From: Fibrobacterota bacterium
GTDB taxonomy: Bacteria > Fibrobacterota > Chitinivibrionia > Chitinivibrionales > Chitinispirillaceae
NCBI GenBank assembly: GCA_023459055.1
Contig: JAEWVR010000031.1
Span: 326,065-390,064 of the forward strand
Reading direction: 5' to 3'
DNA length: 64,000 bases
The first letter of the stretch is position 1, and each line of letters opens with the position of its first letter. The translations under genes were made by a program, and so were the position numbers. The notes below the pieces were generated by a model. The model was not told the origin of the DNA. It was given only the letters and a program-made list of their open reading frames with translations, and did no database searches. Shown one piece after another: positions 36,506-44,907 of the stretch.

Positions 36506-37429
36506 TCATAATACACCCTGCTGAACCAACAGCACTCCAACCCACATCACCATAAAACTGATAATAATCGTTGCATTATTCACTGTACCTACAAACTTTT
36601 TGTCATAACCGCACTCGACTGCGTATGGAACAACCGACAAGCTAATCGGAAGACAAAATCCGAGCAGAAGCGTAATTCTGAACATTTTGTCAAATGGTAA
36701 CAGCACATACAATAATAAGCCAACCGATATTCCGAGAGAATATCTCACCGCAAGAATCTGAAGCAATCGTTTCCAGTGTTTCATTTCGAACGAAAAGCTC
36801 AGGAATATACCAAGAAGCAGTAGTGACATTGGCATATTTGCTTTGGCAATAATTGAGCAGATTGATAGAAAAAACGGCGGATATGACAAATCTAAAATAG
36901 AGAGAACAAGCGTTGCAACATACGCAAGAAATGGTATTGATGTGAGCGCTCTGAAAATTAAGCGTCCGTAGCTGATTTTTTCGTGATGTGCGCTGTGAAG
37001 ACAGGCGATGACATAGGCAGCCCCAAAGGTCATCAGTGAGTTACCCATATCAAACATTCCAAAATACTTGAGCCCGTTACTCCCCCATGTTACTTCGATC
37101 AGCGGATATGCAAATAGCCCTATATTAAAGGATGCAAACTGCATGGTAAGCATTCCTTTTTCTTCTCTGGATTGTTTTCTGAATATAAAAAAAGCAACAG
37201 ATGCAAGAAGTGTACAGTACATGATGTTCATAAACGGCATGAGAAAGAGCGATTTATCTAATTGAATCGTACTAAATACGGTTATCACTGTTGCAGGAAG
37301 CGTAAAATTAAGTACGATTCTCGAAAGTCCATCACCATCTGATTCCTTAACCACATGAAAACGCTTTGCCAGATATCCAAGTGTAATAATAACCAGCGAT
37401 ACAATAAAACTGAGGTTTATACTATTCAT
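36506..37429 (-). CDS. AEC (auxin efflux carrier) family permease
   Basis: 307 residues, about ten membrane segments in the usual 5+5 pattern. The first half has 'LAKRFHVVKESDGDGLSRIV' and 'NFTLPATVITVFSTIQLDKS', typical of bacterial AEC proteins (MleP/MdcF-like); the second half has 'SICSIIAKANMPMSLLLLGI' and 'GFCLPISLSVVPYAVECGYD'. It is expected to export or exchange organic acids such as malate or malonate; the substrate cannot be inferred here. It converges on the GH57 gene and has no operon partner. Downstream (37430-37631) nothing is recognised. Confidence 0.86.
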   Translation of the reverse strand: MNSINLSFIVSLVIITLGYLAKRFHVVKESDGDGLSRIVLNFTLPATVITVFSTIQLDKSLFLMPFMNIMYCTLLASVAFFIFRKQSREEKGMLTMQFASFNIGLFAYPLIEVTWGSNGLKYFGMFDMGNSLMTFGAAYVIACLHSAHHEKISYGRLIFRALTSIPFLAYVATLVLSILDLSYPPFFLSICSIIAKANMPMSLLLLGIFLSFSFEMKHWKRLLQILAVRYSLGISVGLLLYVLLPFDKMFRITLLLGFCLPISLSVVPYAVECGYDKKFVGTVNNATIIISFMVMWVGVLLVQQGVL

Positions 37430-37631
37430 TAAGAGAAGACCATACCGGATCAGGAAATTTTCATCTAAACAACATTATTCGCCGGAAACAGCTTTAAAGC
37501 GATCTATAACAGACTGGAGGCTGCATAGTAGTGATATAACAATACGATCGATCATCCTTACATCAGTAGTAATTATTATCGCACTATTATTATATCACCT
37601 CAATAAGTAATCCATATAGAAAACCAGCATT

Positions 37632-37832
37632 CTATTTTTTCCTGAACATACCTTTGCCCAATGCCCAGATAAAAGCAGCTAATCCAAATATCAGAAGAAT
37701 TCCGATACCAATTACTACCTTCTGCATTGAGCGACCCATGGATCCAAGAGACCGTCCGACAAATTCACCAAATACGCTTATCTTGTCAAGTCCGTTTTCA
37801 ACAAATTCCTCTACATCACGCGGCTTCTTCAT
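37632..37832 (-). CDS. Small single-pass membrane protein
   Basis: 66 residues. The ATG at 37832 is preceded by GGAGGGTAATGCT, and a longer in-frame reading is excluded because it would run through the tRNA-His gene. A polar N-terminus ('KKPRDVEEFVENGLDKISVF'), a Gly/Ser helix, one membrane segment ('VVIGIGILLIFGLAAFIWAL') and a basic end ('GMFRKK') make it a typical tail-anchored or N-in/C-out small protein. No known family recognised. Its position right after the tRNA (94 bases apart, same strand) suggests possible co-transcription. Confidence 0.65.
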   Translation of the reverse strand: MKKPRDVEEFVENGLDKISVFGEFVGRSLGSMGRSMQKVVIGIGILLIFGLAAFIWALGKGMFRKK

Positions 37833-37924
37833 AGCATTACCCTCCGATGCTATTATAATAACATAAAAGGCACAATTCTGTAAAGAATTGTGCCTGACTA
37901 TAAATAAAAAACTTAATTCAAAAA

Positions 37925-38002
37925 TGGGGTGGCTGAGGGGGTTCGAACCCCCGACAACTGGAACCACAATCCAGTACTCTAACCAGCTGAGCTACAGCCA
38001 CC
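37925..38002 (-). tRNA. tRNA-His (anticodon GTG)
   Basis: On the minus strand the sequence folds as a full cloverleaf: acceptor GTGGCTG/CAGCCAC, D arm TAGCTCAGCTGGTTAGAGTA, anticodon loop TTGTGGT with GTG, T arm with GGGGGTTCGAACCCCC. The extra 5' G (38002) opposite C73 is the identity mark of tRNA-His, and the CCA end is encoded. It lies in an intergenic gap with no other tRNA. Confidence 0.97.
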
Positions 38003-38057
38003 ATATTTTAACGATGATAAAAATAGTTTTTTGCCTTAAAACAGGCAACAACTTTTT

Positions 38058-38960
38058 TTATTTACTTAATTCTAAATTTCCCCATGTACCGGGAATGTAA
38101 TATTGTGCTTTATCAGGAACTGATGCAACTGTGTTATCACCTTTTTTAACAAATACGGCTATACCAGCCTGACGTCCTTCAAATGGTACGATACCGCTAT
38201 CGTACCATGGAAGTGTCACAACGATTTTATCACCGATAATCTCTTTTGATATTTCGTTATGCCATTCTTTATCTGCATATTTCATCTTTGAGTCAAGAAT
38301 TTTTCTCTCATAATGGGTACCCCATACGGAATCCTGTTTGATCATGATAAATCTATCGGGATATGCGACAAATGCATTTTTTCCATTTTTTCCATCAATG
38401 GCAAATGTCAAAACAGTGGTATCTGTTGATTTTTTTGCAATCATATAGAGTGCTTTGGAATTCCACAGAAGCGCATATGAATGTGTCCCAATTTTTGCGA
38501 AGTCAGTATCTTTAAGTCCATCAGCGATTACTTTCAATGATGCTGTACTATCCGCTTTCCGGATCTGTACCAATGCTGTTTTTGGAATCTTTTCAAGGGC
38601 GAGAATACCAAATGGAAGTATTTCTGCTTTCTGGGAGTCTGCAGACCATTCAATCTTAAGATAATCAAGACCGCCAAGAACGGAACTGTTTACTTTTGCG
38701 ATAAAGGCATCACTTGCAACATCAGTGACCTTAACATCTTTTTTCGCAATCACTTTTGTTACTCCGCCAATCACACTGCTTAATGTATACTTTATCATCT
38801 TTGATTTATTTAGCGCAGTATCAATCTGAGCTTTTGCAACAACAGAATCGTTTCTTAGAGTCAACCATGGTGCAGGTGAATTTAACACAACTACCTGGCT
38901 AACAGCAATCGAAGCACCTGCAGCAATAGTTACTGCTGACAAAATTAACTGTCTGATCAT
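38058..38960 (-). CDS. Secreted protein of unknown function, 300 aa
   Basis: It begins with a signal peptide ('LILSAVTIAAGASIAVSQ', cleavage after about residue 21). The mature chain is beta-rich with repeated Asp/Lys and aromatic strand patterns ('ALLWNSKALYMIAKKSTDTT', 'WLTLRNDSVVAKAQIDT', 'IVVTLPWYDSGIVPFEGRQA'), giving an impression of carbohydrate-binding or DOMON/CBM9-like sandwiches; this is a weak impression only. No catalytic motif is seen. It has no close neighbours in the same direction (108 bases to the next gene). Ribosome site AGGAGTT. Confidence 0.7.
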   Translation of the reverse strand: MIRQLILSAVTIAAGASIAVSQVVVLNSPAPWLTLRNDSVVAKAQIDTALNKSKMIKYTLSSVIGGVTKVIAKKDVKVTDVASDAFIAKVNSSVLGGLDYLKIEWSADSQKAEILPFGILALEKIPKTALVQIRKADSTASLKVIADGLKDTDFAKIGTHSYALLWNSKALYMIAKKSTDTTVLTFAIDGKNGKNAFVAYPDRFIMIKQDSVWGTHYERKILDSKMKYADKEWHNEISKEIIGDKIVVTLPWYDSGIVPFEGRQAGIAVFVKKGDNTVASVPDKAQYYIPGTWGNLELSK

Positions 38961-39071
38961 TCTTTAAAACTCCTTTTTATCGTTGTTATATTTTTAACCA
39001 AATTTCAATTACGTATAAGATACAATATTATTTATTATCAGATGTGCCGTTTTTAATACTATCTCATGAAT

Positions 39072-39686
39072 TTAGAAACCCTCACCAAGAGTCCATATCG
39101 TATCGTTACCGCTGATTAGATCCAATCGTACCCCTTTTACCGTATTGGACCACCCGTACTTAAACTCCGACAACTGATAACCGTCGGGTACCTTATACTC
39201 CCTGACACACTCCTCAATAACCGGAACCTTTTTGACTTTATACAGGCTAATAATTCTGCTGGCTTGCTTTGTAAGATAATTCGTATGCTGCCGCAGAAAA
39301 TACTTATCTTTATTCTGATTTACATACGTATCAAGCTGTTTCTCCATCCAGTGCTCAACTACCCGTGATGGGCCACCTGAAATCCAACCTGAATATGCAT
39401 AGACAAATGCAGCTGCACCAAGTATTATCAGAATAGTCTTTAGTAGTACTTTTTTGATTCGCAAAATGTTAAAGCCAATGTCGCACAAAATGAATGTCAC
39501 GATCAGGTAGCTGATTGAATCAACATATGTATTTACAAAAGAAAAACTCATAAGATCAAATAGAAAGGCACAGAACAGTACTACAGCATAGAGCTTTATT
39601 CGAAAAGGTTTAAAAAAATTAACTTTATTGGAAAAATATCCCAAAGCGAGAACAATAAATGGCAACAACCAGATTAAAACATTCAT
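39072..39686 (-). CDS. Membrane protein of unknown function, 204 aa
   Basis: Four hydrophobic segments cover residues about 1-110 ('LIWLLPFIVLALGYFSNKV', 'IKLYAVVLFCAFLFDLMSF', 'SISYLIVTFILCDIGFNI', 'TILIILGAAAFVYAYSGWIS'), followed by a soluble, charged domain of about 90 residues ('VREYKVPDGYQLSEFKYGWS'). I do not recognise the family. It starts 20 bases after the acylphosphatase stop and is the last gene of the long minus-strand run that includes ruv genes, so it is probably co-transcribed. Downstream (39071-38961) has no clear terminator. Confidence 0.65.
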   Translation of the reverse strand: MNVLIWLLPFIVLALGYFSNKVNFFKPFRIKLYAVVLFCAFLFDLMSFSFVNTYVDSISYLIVTFILCDIGFNILRIKKVLLKTILIILGAAAFVYAYSGWISGGPSRVVEHWMEKQLDTYVNQNKDKYFLRQHTNYLTKQASRIISLYKVKKVPVIEECVREYKVPDGYQLSEFKYGWSNTVKGVRLDLISGNDTIWTLGEGF

Positions 39687-39706
39687 TCAACAATCCTGCC
39701 TTACAA

Positions 39707-39982
39707 TTAATGCCTGACAATAAATTCTGATTCATTTTCAACAATGCACATATCGCTTGTTGTGTATGAAGTAACTCTGGATAGTTGTGGACCTACCCTG
39801 ATCTTTTCAACAAATATCTTTAATAATTCGCTATCACCCTGAGCCTCAATCTCCACACGTCCATCATGCATATTTTTGACATATCCGGTAAGATTCATTT
39901 CACTTGCGATATCACGTGCAAAGTACCTGAAACCGACACCCTGAACTCTCCCGCTGATAATCATTGAAACCCTTTTTACCAT
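39707..39982 (-). CDS. acyP: Acylphosphatase
   Basis: Hydrolyses acyl phosphates. 91 residues, the usual size. The signature 'GRVQGVGFRYFARDIASEMN' is at residues 11-30; Arg20 (anion binding) and Asn37 in 'LTGYVKNMHDGRVEIEAQGD' (water positioning) are both present, so the enzyme should be active. It starts nine bases after DUF2905 and ends 20 bases before the membrane-protein gene, deep inside a same-strand run, which indicates co-transcription. Confidence 0.92.
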   Translation of the reverse strand: MVKRVSMIISGRVQGVGFRYFARDIASEMNLTGYVKNMHDGRVEIEAQGDSELLKIFVEKIRVGPQLSRVTSYTTSDMCIVENESEFIVRH

Positions 39983-39991
39983 ACGAATACA

Positions 39992-40210
39992 TTACCTTCG
40001 TGAAAAAAAGTTTAAAATCAGCGTCAGCACAATACTTAACAAAACAGACGTTGCAACAGGGATGTAAATTTTAAATTTTGAATTCCCTATTTGTATATCT
40101 CCGGGTAGTCTTCCTATTGGTATTTTGTCATAGATCATGAATATCCCGCCAAGAACGATCAAAACAACCCCTGCAATAAAAAGAAACTTTCCGATTTCAT
40201 CCCAGTTCAT
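39992..40210 (-). CDS. DUF2905 small membrane protein
   Basis: 72 residues with two membrane helices (about 8-27 and 48-68) joined by the family signature 'DKIPIGRLPGDIQIGNSKFK'. DUF2905 proteins are commonly found beside ruvB, queA or spoIID-type genes, and here the gene begins 15 bases after ruvB. Function is unknown. Ribosome site AAAGGAG precedes the start. Confidence 0.9.
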   Translation of the reverse strand: MNWDEIGKFLFIAGVVLIVLGGIFMIYDKIPIGRLPGDIQIGNSKFKIYIPVATSVLLSIVLTLILNFFSRR

Positions 40211-40225
40211 TTCAGCTCCTTTACA

Positions 40226-41266
40226 TTAGAAGAGACTCTGCTGCGAAGCATGGGTCCCGGGGGGAACGATATTAAAATATTTGTATGTTTTCATAGTAAC
40301 CTCCCTGCCCCGGGGAGTTCGTTTTAAAAAACCGGACTGTATGAGAAATGGTTCATAAACTTCCTCAATGGTATCGGGCTCTTCGCTGACAACAACCGCC
40401 AGTGTATTGATTCCTACCGGTCCACCATTGTAATGCTCGATAAGTGATAAAAGAATATTCCTATCCATTTCATCAAGTCCATTTTTATCAACACCCAGCA
40501 TTGATAATGTTTTATCAATTATTGCAATTGAAATACGTCCATCACCTCTGACCTGCGCGACATCTCTGCATCGTCGCAGGAGACGGTTTGCAATTCGGGG
40601 TGTTCCTCTTGCCCGTTTTCCAAGTTCAAGCGCTGCGTGAGGTTCGCATTCGACACCAAGAATCCCCGCAGAACGCATAATAATTGTTTGGAGTTCAAGT
40701 GGAGTATAATAACTGAGTCTGCACACATAACCAAATCTGGCATGCATCGGGGATGTCAGCATACCGGCACGGGTTGTTGCTCCAACAAGTGTAAAAGGTT
40801 TTAAACCAAGCCTGATCGACCGTGCTGCAGGCCCTTCACCGATCATAATATCAAACACAAAATCTTCCATCGCAGGATAAAGAGCTTCTTCAACAACCCT
40901 GTTCAATCGATGTATTTCATCGATAAAAAGGATTTCCCTCTCGCCCAGATTGGTCAGATTACCTGCAAGATCTCCTTTTTTCTCAAGAACCGGCCCTGAT
41001 GTCGTTTGAATGCCGACCCCAAGTTCACTTGCGAGAATTCGTGACAACGTTGTTTTTCCAAGTCCCGGAGGACCACAAAACAGGATATGATCAAGCGCTT
41101 CACCACGTTTTTTTGCTGCCTCTACAAAAATGGAGAGATTCTGTTTAATGGTATCCTGCCCCACAAAATCATCAAATCGCTCAGGACGCAATGATGCCTC
41201 AAGCGGATCATCATCATCCTTGCGGTTTTCTCCTGAAACAATGCGCGGTTCCTCTTCATCACTCAT
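40226..41266 (-). CDS. ruvB: Holliday junction branch migration ATPase RuvB
   Basis: AAA+ motor that drives branch migration with RuvA and assists RuvC. 346 residues. '[20 protein letters not shown]' opens the domain, Walker A is GPPGLGKTT, Walker B '[12 protein letters not shown]', sensor '[15 protein letters not shown]', and the C-terminal winged helix contains '[20 protein letters not shown]' like sequence. Its start overlaps the end of the pentapeptide-repeat gene by four bases, so translation is coupled. Neighbouring ruvA and ruvC complete the RuvABC set. Confidence 0.97.
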   Translation of the reverse strand: MSDEEEPRIVSGENRKDDDDPLEASLRPERFDDFVGQDTIKQNLSIFVEAAKKRGEALDHILFCGPPGLGKTTLSRILASELGVGIQTTSGPVLEKKGDLAGNLTNLGEREILFIDEIHRLNRVVEEALYPAMEDFVFDIMIGEGPAARSIRLGLKPFTLVGATTRAGMLTSPMHARFGYVCRLSYYTPLELQTIIMRSAGILGVECEPHAALELGKRARGTPRIANRLLRRCRDVAQVRGDGRISIAIIDKTLSMLGVDKNGLDEMDRNILLSLIEHYNGGPVGINTLAVVVSEEPDTIEEVYEPFLIQSGFLKRTPRGREVTMKTYKYFNIVPPGTHASQQSLF

Positions 41267-42126
41267 TTTACTTCACCAATAATAAACTGCCCCGAAGCAC
41301 CCTGAAAGTCATTTCTTTTATAACTGCCGCGCATAGTCATCTTATCAAGAACCATTCCCCTGAATGAACAGACTGTAATCCTGCAGTTCTGCCACTCACT
41401 AAAATCAGCCTTAACTTTATCAAAATTACAATTTGACAGCTCAAGATCATTAAACGAGGCCCGATTCCCTGTGCACGAAACAAAGGAACACTCTTTAAAA
41501 ACAGTATGTGTAATTTTTACTCCCGGCATGTTTGCCTCGGAAAAGTTACATTGCATAAATTCTGAACTGCTTATTTTCAGTTCTGAAAGATCACTCTTAT
41601 TGAATATTGTGTTGATAAAATTTGATTTTGCGATTGTTCCATTTTGACAATTAGTACCTGAAAAATCGCTGTCGTAAACTTCCGCATCTGTCAGAATAAA
41701 ATTTGTCAATTTTGCACGACCATACTCGCAGTCTTTTAAAATTACTTTTTCAAAAAGAACATCTTCAAGTGTTGCATCAACAAAATCAGTCCGTTCGAGT
41801 CGTGCGGATGTAAAGTCAGCACCACGCAGATCGGCATTTCTGAACTGGGTATATTTTAAATTTCCCAACGGTATTCCGCTGATTTTAGCGATAACCATTT
41901 TCGCACCACTCATGTGTGCATTATGAAAACTTGCACTCTGTAAACTACTATCCGTAAAGTCACAACCGCTGAGATTGCAGTGATCAAACCTGGCTCTTGT
42001 CAGCTTACAGCTTCTGAAGTCCGTTCCACTAAGGTCATTACCAGTAAAGTCTGCATTGGAAAAATCCTTTCCCTTGCAGGAAAGTCCGCTTTTAACGACA
42101 CGAATTAATTCGCTTTTGCTGCTCAT
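41263..42126 (-). CDS. Pentapeptide-repeat protein inside the ruv operon
   Basis: 287 residues from the ATG at 42126, which overlaps the ruvA stop by four bases (AGGTGAT upstream). After about 30 residues, the chain is almost entirely pentapeptide repeats A(D/N)LXX/F ('[20 protein letters not shown]', '[20 protein letters not shown]', '[11 protein letters not shown]'), predicted to fold as a right-handed quadrilateral beta-helix of some 13 coils. Such proteins (Qnr, MfpA) mimic DNA and bind gyrase; many others have unknown targets. Being coupled to both ruvA and ruvB suggests a role near recombination intermediates, but this is inference. Cys is frequent in the repeats. Confidence 0.9.
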   Translation of the reverse strand: MSSKSELIRVVKSGLSCKGKDFSNADFTGNDLSGTDFRSCKLTRARFDHCNLSGCDFTDSSLQSASFHNAHMSGAKMVIAKISGIPLGNLKYTQFRNADLRGADFTSARLERTDFVDATLEDVLFEKVILKDCEYGRAKLTNFILTDAEVYDSDFSGTNCQNGTIAKSNFINTIFNKSDLSELKISSSEFMQCNFSEANMPGVKITHTVFKECSFVSCTGNRASFNDLELSNCNFDKVKADFSEWQNCRITVCSFRGMVLDKMTMRGSYKRNDFQGASGQFIIGEVK

Positions 42127-42743
42127 ATCACCTGCAATGCTTTCCTGATCCATTCTTCAACCGGAGCACTGCTGTCAACAGTCTGTTCAACACGGGACAG
42201 TGCTTTCAATACCTGTTTATCATTATATCCTAAAGATATCATTGCGTCAAACGCTTCATCTCTTACCAATACTTTTTCCTGTTTTACCGCTGGAGTTTTT
42301 AAAGCCTGAGATTTCGGTACTGATGATAGCCCACTGAGTGTGTTACCCAGTTTTCCTTTCAGCTCCAGCACGAGACGCTGTGCAGTTTTAGGACCTACAC
42401 CAGGAATTTTCTCAAGACGTGACGGATCAGCAGCATTGACACTTTGAACAAGGTCACTAATTGCTATTCCTGACAGTACACTCAACGCAACCTTTGGCCC
42501 TATTTTGGTAATGCCGATCAGTTGTATAAAAACATCTTTCTCGGTCTTTGTTGAAAATCCATACAGTTTGTGTGCATCCTCACGAACCTGATAATAGATG
42601 TAAAGTTTTACTTCCGCACCAATATCAGGGAGCATTTCAAATGTTGACAAAGGAATCCCGGCTCCATACCCCACCCCATGGACATCTATGGTCACATGAG
42701 TTACATCCTTTTCACTGAGTATTCCACGAAGATAGTCAATCAT
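42123..42743 (-). CDS. ruvA: Holliday junction DNA-binding protein RuvA
   Basis: Tetramer that binds the four-way junction and recruits RuvB. 206 residues in three domains: N-terminal OB fold ('IDVHGVGYGAGIPLSTFEML'), helix-hairpin-helix domain ('IGITKIGPKVALSVLSGIAI' and 'LEKIPGVGPKTAQRLVLELK') and a C-terminal RuvB-interacting domain ('ALKALSRV.. SAPVEEWIRKAL' region). It starts 43 bases after ruvC; its stop overlaps the next start (ATGA). Confidence 0.96.
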   Translation of the reverse strand: MIDYLRGILSEKDVTHVTIDVHGVGYGAGIPLSTFEMLPDIGAEVKLYIYYQVREDAHKLYGFSTKTEKDVFIQLIGITKIGPKVALSVLSGIAISDLVQSVNAADPSRLEKIPGVGPKTAQRLVLELKGKLGNTLSGLSSVPKSQALKTPAVKQEKVLVRDEAFDAMISLGYNDKQVLKALSRVEQTVDSSAPVEEWIRKALQVI

Positions 42744-42786
42744 TGCAGATCTTTCTGGTTAACGTATGCACACAGAACCGGCGATT

Positions 42787-43272
42787 CTATCTCAATGATG
42801 TCAATCCGGTATTGTAAAAATCACACACCGCTATTGCCAGTGCATCGTATGCATCACTGCGGGTATGTGCCTCAGGTGGAGATAACAGTACCTTTATCAT
42901 GTACTCTACCTGTTCTTTTGCAGCATTGCCGTTCCCGGTTACCGCTTTCTTGATCTCCCGTGGTGTGTACTCTGTGATCACCGCTTTTACCTGTCGTGCA
43001 GCAAGCATTGCAACACCACGAGCATGTCCAAGTACAAGCGTTGTGTGGACATTCCTGCTATAAAAAGCTTCTTCAATACAGACTCTGTCCGGCGTATAAA
43101 TGTGCATTTTCTCAAGAAGACCATTATAGATAATCTCAAGCCGCTCAGCAAGTGCACCGGTTGCATTAGTGGCAATTATACCGGAATCAAGCCACGTGAT
43201 TGAGTTGTTCCGTGTTTTAATTACCCCATACCCGGTGACTGCAGTTCCGGGATCAATACCGAAAATGATCAC
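42787..43272 (-). CDS. ruvC: Holliday junction resolvase RuvC
   Basis: Endonuclease that cuts Holliday junctions. 161 residues. The acidic active site is intact: Asp in 'IFGIDPGTAVTGYGVI', Glu in 'PDRVCIEEAFYSRNVHTTL', and the pair in 'THTRSDAYDALAIAVCDFYN'. Its start overlaps the yebC stop (ATGA), as in many genomes where yebC-ruvC-ruvA-ruvB are one unit. Confidence 0.96.
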   Translation of the reverse strand: MIIFGIDPGTAVTGYGVIKTRNNSITWLDSGIIATNATGALAERLEIIYNGLLEKMHIYTPDRVCIEEAFYSRNVHTTLVLGHARGVAMLAARQVKAVITEYTPREIKKAVTGNGNAAKEQVEYMIKVLLSPPEAHTRSDAYDALAIAVCDFYNTGLTSLR

Positions 43273-44018
43273 TTATCAAGCTGCTCCAGATCACTGTCAG
43301 AAATATCGTAGTTTGCATACACATTCTGAGTATCATCGAGATCGTCAAGTGCTTCCATAAGTTTCATGACTTTTGCAACATTTTCACCCTCAACCTTGAC
43401 AGGATTTTCAGGTATTTTTGTCAGCTCGGCCGATACCGGTGTGATATTTACTTTTTCAAGAGCTGCTTTAACATTCTCGAATGTATCAGGAGCTGTAACA
43501 ATTTCAAACTCATCACCATCAAGCACCATATCCTCAGCACCAGCTTCAAGCACTACTTCCATAAGCATGTCTTCACCCATAGCGCTCTGTGCAACACGAA
43601 TGATACCCTTTGATTTGAACATATATGCAACACTGTTGCTTGTTCCAAGATTCCCGCCGTATTTTGTAAAGGCATGACGCACTTCTGCAACGGTTCTGTT
43701 TCTGTTATCAGTCATTGTCTCAACCATAACAGCAATACCTGATGGTCCATATCCTTCAAATACGATTTCTTCGTAGGTTACCCCTTCAAGCTGACCGGTA
43801 CCTTTTGCAATAGCATTTTCAACGTTTTTACCGGGCATATTTGCAGCACGTGCACTTGAAATTGCAGAACGTAAACGAGGATTAGAGGTTGCATCACCGC
43901 CACCCATTCTTGCAGCAATGGTAATTTCCCGGATAAGACGGTTAAAAAGTTTCCCCCTGGCAGCATCAGTTTTACCTTTTGCGCGCTTAATGGTTGCCCA
44001 CTTGGAATGTCCAGACAT
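43269..44018 (-). CDS. YebC/PmpR family protein (TACO1-like)
   Basis: 249 residues, full length for the family. It starts with the signature 'MSGHSKWATIKRAKGKTDAA' and shows 'GYGPSGIAVMVETMTDNRNR' and 'YMFKSKGIIRV'. Members act as transcriptional regulators (PmpR) or as ribosome-linked factors helping translation of proline-rich stretches. AAAGGAG lies before the ATG, and a hairpin (44038-44064) lies between it and murI. Coupled to ruvC through a four-base overlap. Confidence 0.94.
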   Translation of the reverse strand: MSGHSKWATIKRAKGKTDAARGKLFNRLIREITIAARMGGGDATSNPRLRSAISSARAANMPGKNVENAIAKGTGQLEGVTYEEIVFEGYGPSGIAVMVETMTDNRNRTVAEVRHAFTKYGGNLGTSNSVAYMFKSKGIIRVAQSAMGEDMLMEVVLEAGAEDMVLDGDEFEIVTAPDTFENVKAALEKVNITPVSAELTKIPENPVKVEGENVAKVMKLMEALDDLDDTQNVYANYDISDSDLEQLDK

Positions 44019-44037
44019 TATTATACTCCTTTATTAT

Positions 44038-44064
44038 ATGTTATTTTATGCAATGAAATAACAT
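44038..44064. repeat. Inverted repeat upstream of yebC
   Basis: ATGTTATTT (44038-44046) and AAATAACAT (44056-44064) are perfect complements, extendable by a few inner pairs. It lies 19 bases before the yebC start and is not followed by a T-run, so it is a candidate operator or mRNA structure between murI and yebC. Confidence 0.4.
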
Positions 44065-44088
44065 GACACCCTGCCAGAAATCTCCGGT

Positions 44089-44907
44089 TCACATATCCCC
44101 GAAATTGACATATTCAGCAGATGTCAGTTTTGAACCCAAAAACTGGAATACTTTACGTTCCATTTGATCGATATTGTCAGTAAACAGAAACCGGCTCTCT
44201 GCTTTGCCATCACCCTTTGACGCAGTAAGAATTTTCAATGCAGTCAGGATATCCTGAGCCTCTTTGGCAGTCCACAAAGCGCTGTCAAGTAACTGAATTC
44301 TGGTACCCACAGTACCCTGAATAACTTCCATGAGCAGTGAATAATGTGAACAACCGAGTATCATACAGTCAACGCCAAGATCTATCAGCTCGTAAAGGTA
44401 ATGTTGCGCCGCACTACGGGTAACATCTCTATCAAGCAACCCTTCTTCCACAAGAGGAACAAACAGTGGTGATTCCCGTTCGAATACCCGGATATCACTG
44501 CCTATATTCTGAATTGCTTTTGTATATGCGCCGGTTCGAATCGTTGCATTTGTACCGATTACACCGATTTTCTTCTCTGCGGTTCTAAGCACAGCAGCAC
44601 GAGCACCCGGAAGAACTACCCCGATTGATGGCAGATCGCGGGCACATTCCTCAATCTGTTCAAGCGCCACAGATGTGATTGTGTTACAGGCAACAATCAG
44701 CATTTTAATATCCAGATCAATCAGGTACTTCGCACACTGTAAACCATATCTCCTGATTACTGCCTCAGACCTGTGTCCATATGGTGCGCGGGCATTGTCA
44801 CCAAGATAAATTATTTTTTCATGAGGCATCATCCGGAATACCTCACGCGCAACTGTCAAGCCTCCCAAACCGGAATCAAGTATACCAATGGGCCTATTGT
44901 CGCTCAT
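44089..44907 (-). CDS. murI: Glutamate racemase
   Basis: Makes D-glutamate for peptidoglycan. 272 residues. The two catalytic cysteines are present in 'KMLIVACNTITSVALEQIEE' (about residue 74) and 'CMILGCSHYSLLMEVIQ' (about 187); 'GILDSGLGGLTVAREVFRMM' and 'IIYLGDNARAPYGHRS' are the substrate-binding blocks. Its ATG overlaps the stop of the amidase gene. It ends 70 bases before yebC. Confidence 0.95.
   Translation of the reverse strand: MSDNRPIGILDSGLGGLTVAREVFRMMPHEKIIYLGDNARAPYGHRSEAVIRRYGLQCAKYLIDLDIKMLIVACNTITSVALEQIEECARDLPSIGVVLPGARAAVLRTAEKKIGVIGTNATIRTGAYTKAIQNIGSDIRVFERESPLFVPLVEEGLLDRDVTRSAAQHYLYELIDLGVDCMILGCSHYSLLMEVIQGTVGTRIQLLDSALWTAKEAQDILTALKILTASKGDGKAESRFLFTDNIDQMERKVFQFLGSKLTSAEYVNFGDM

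Noticed and set aside
37833..37967. N-terminal extension of the 66-residue membrane protein
   Set aside because: It reads through most of the tRNA-His gene; the ATG at 37832 has a strong ribosome site.
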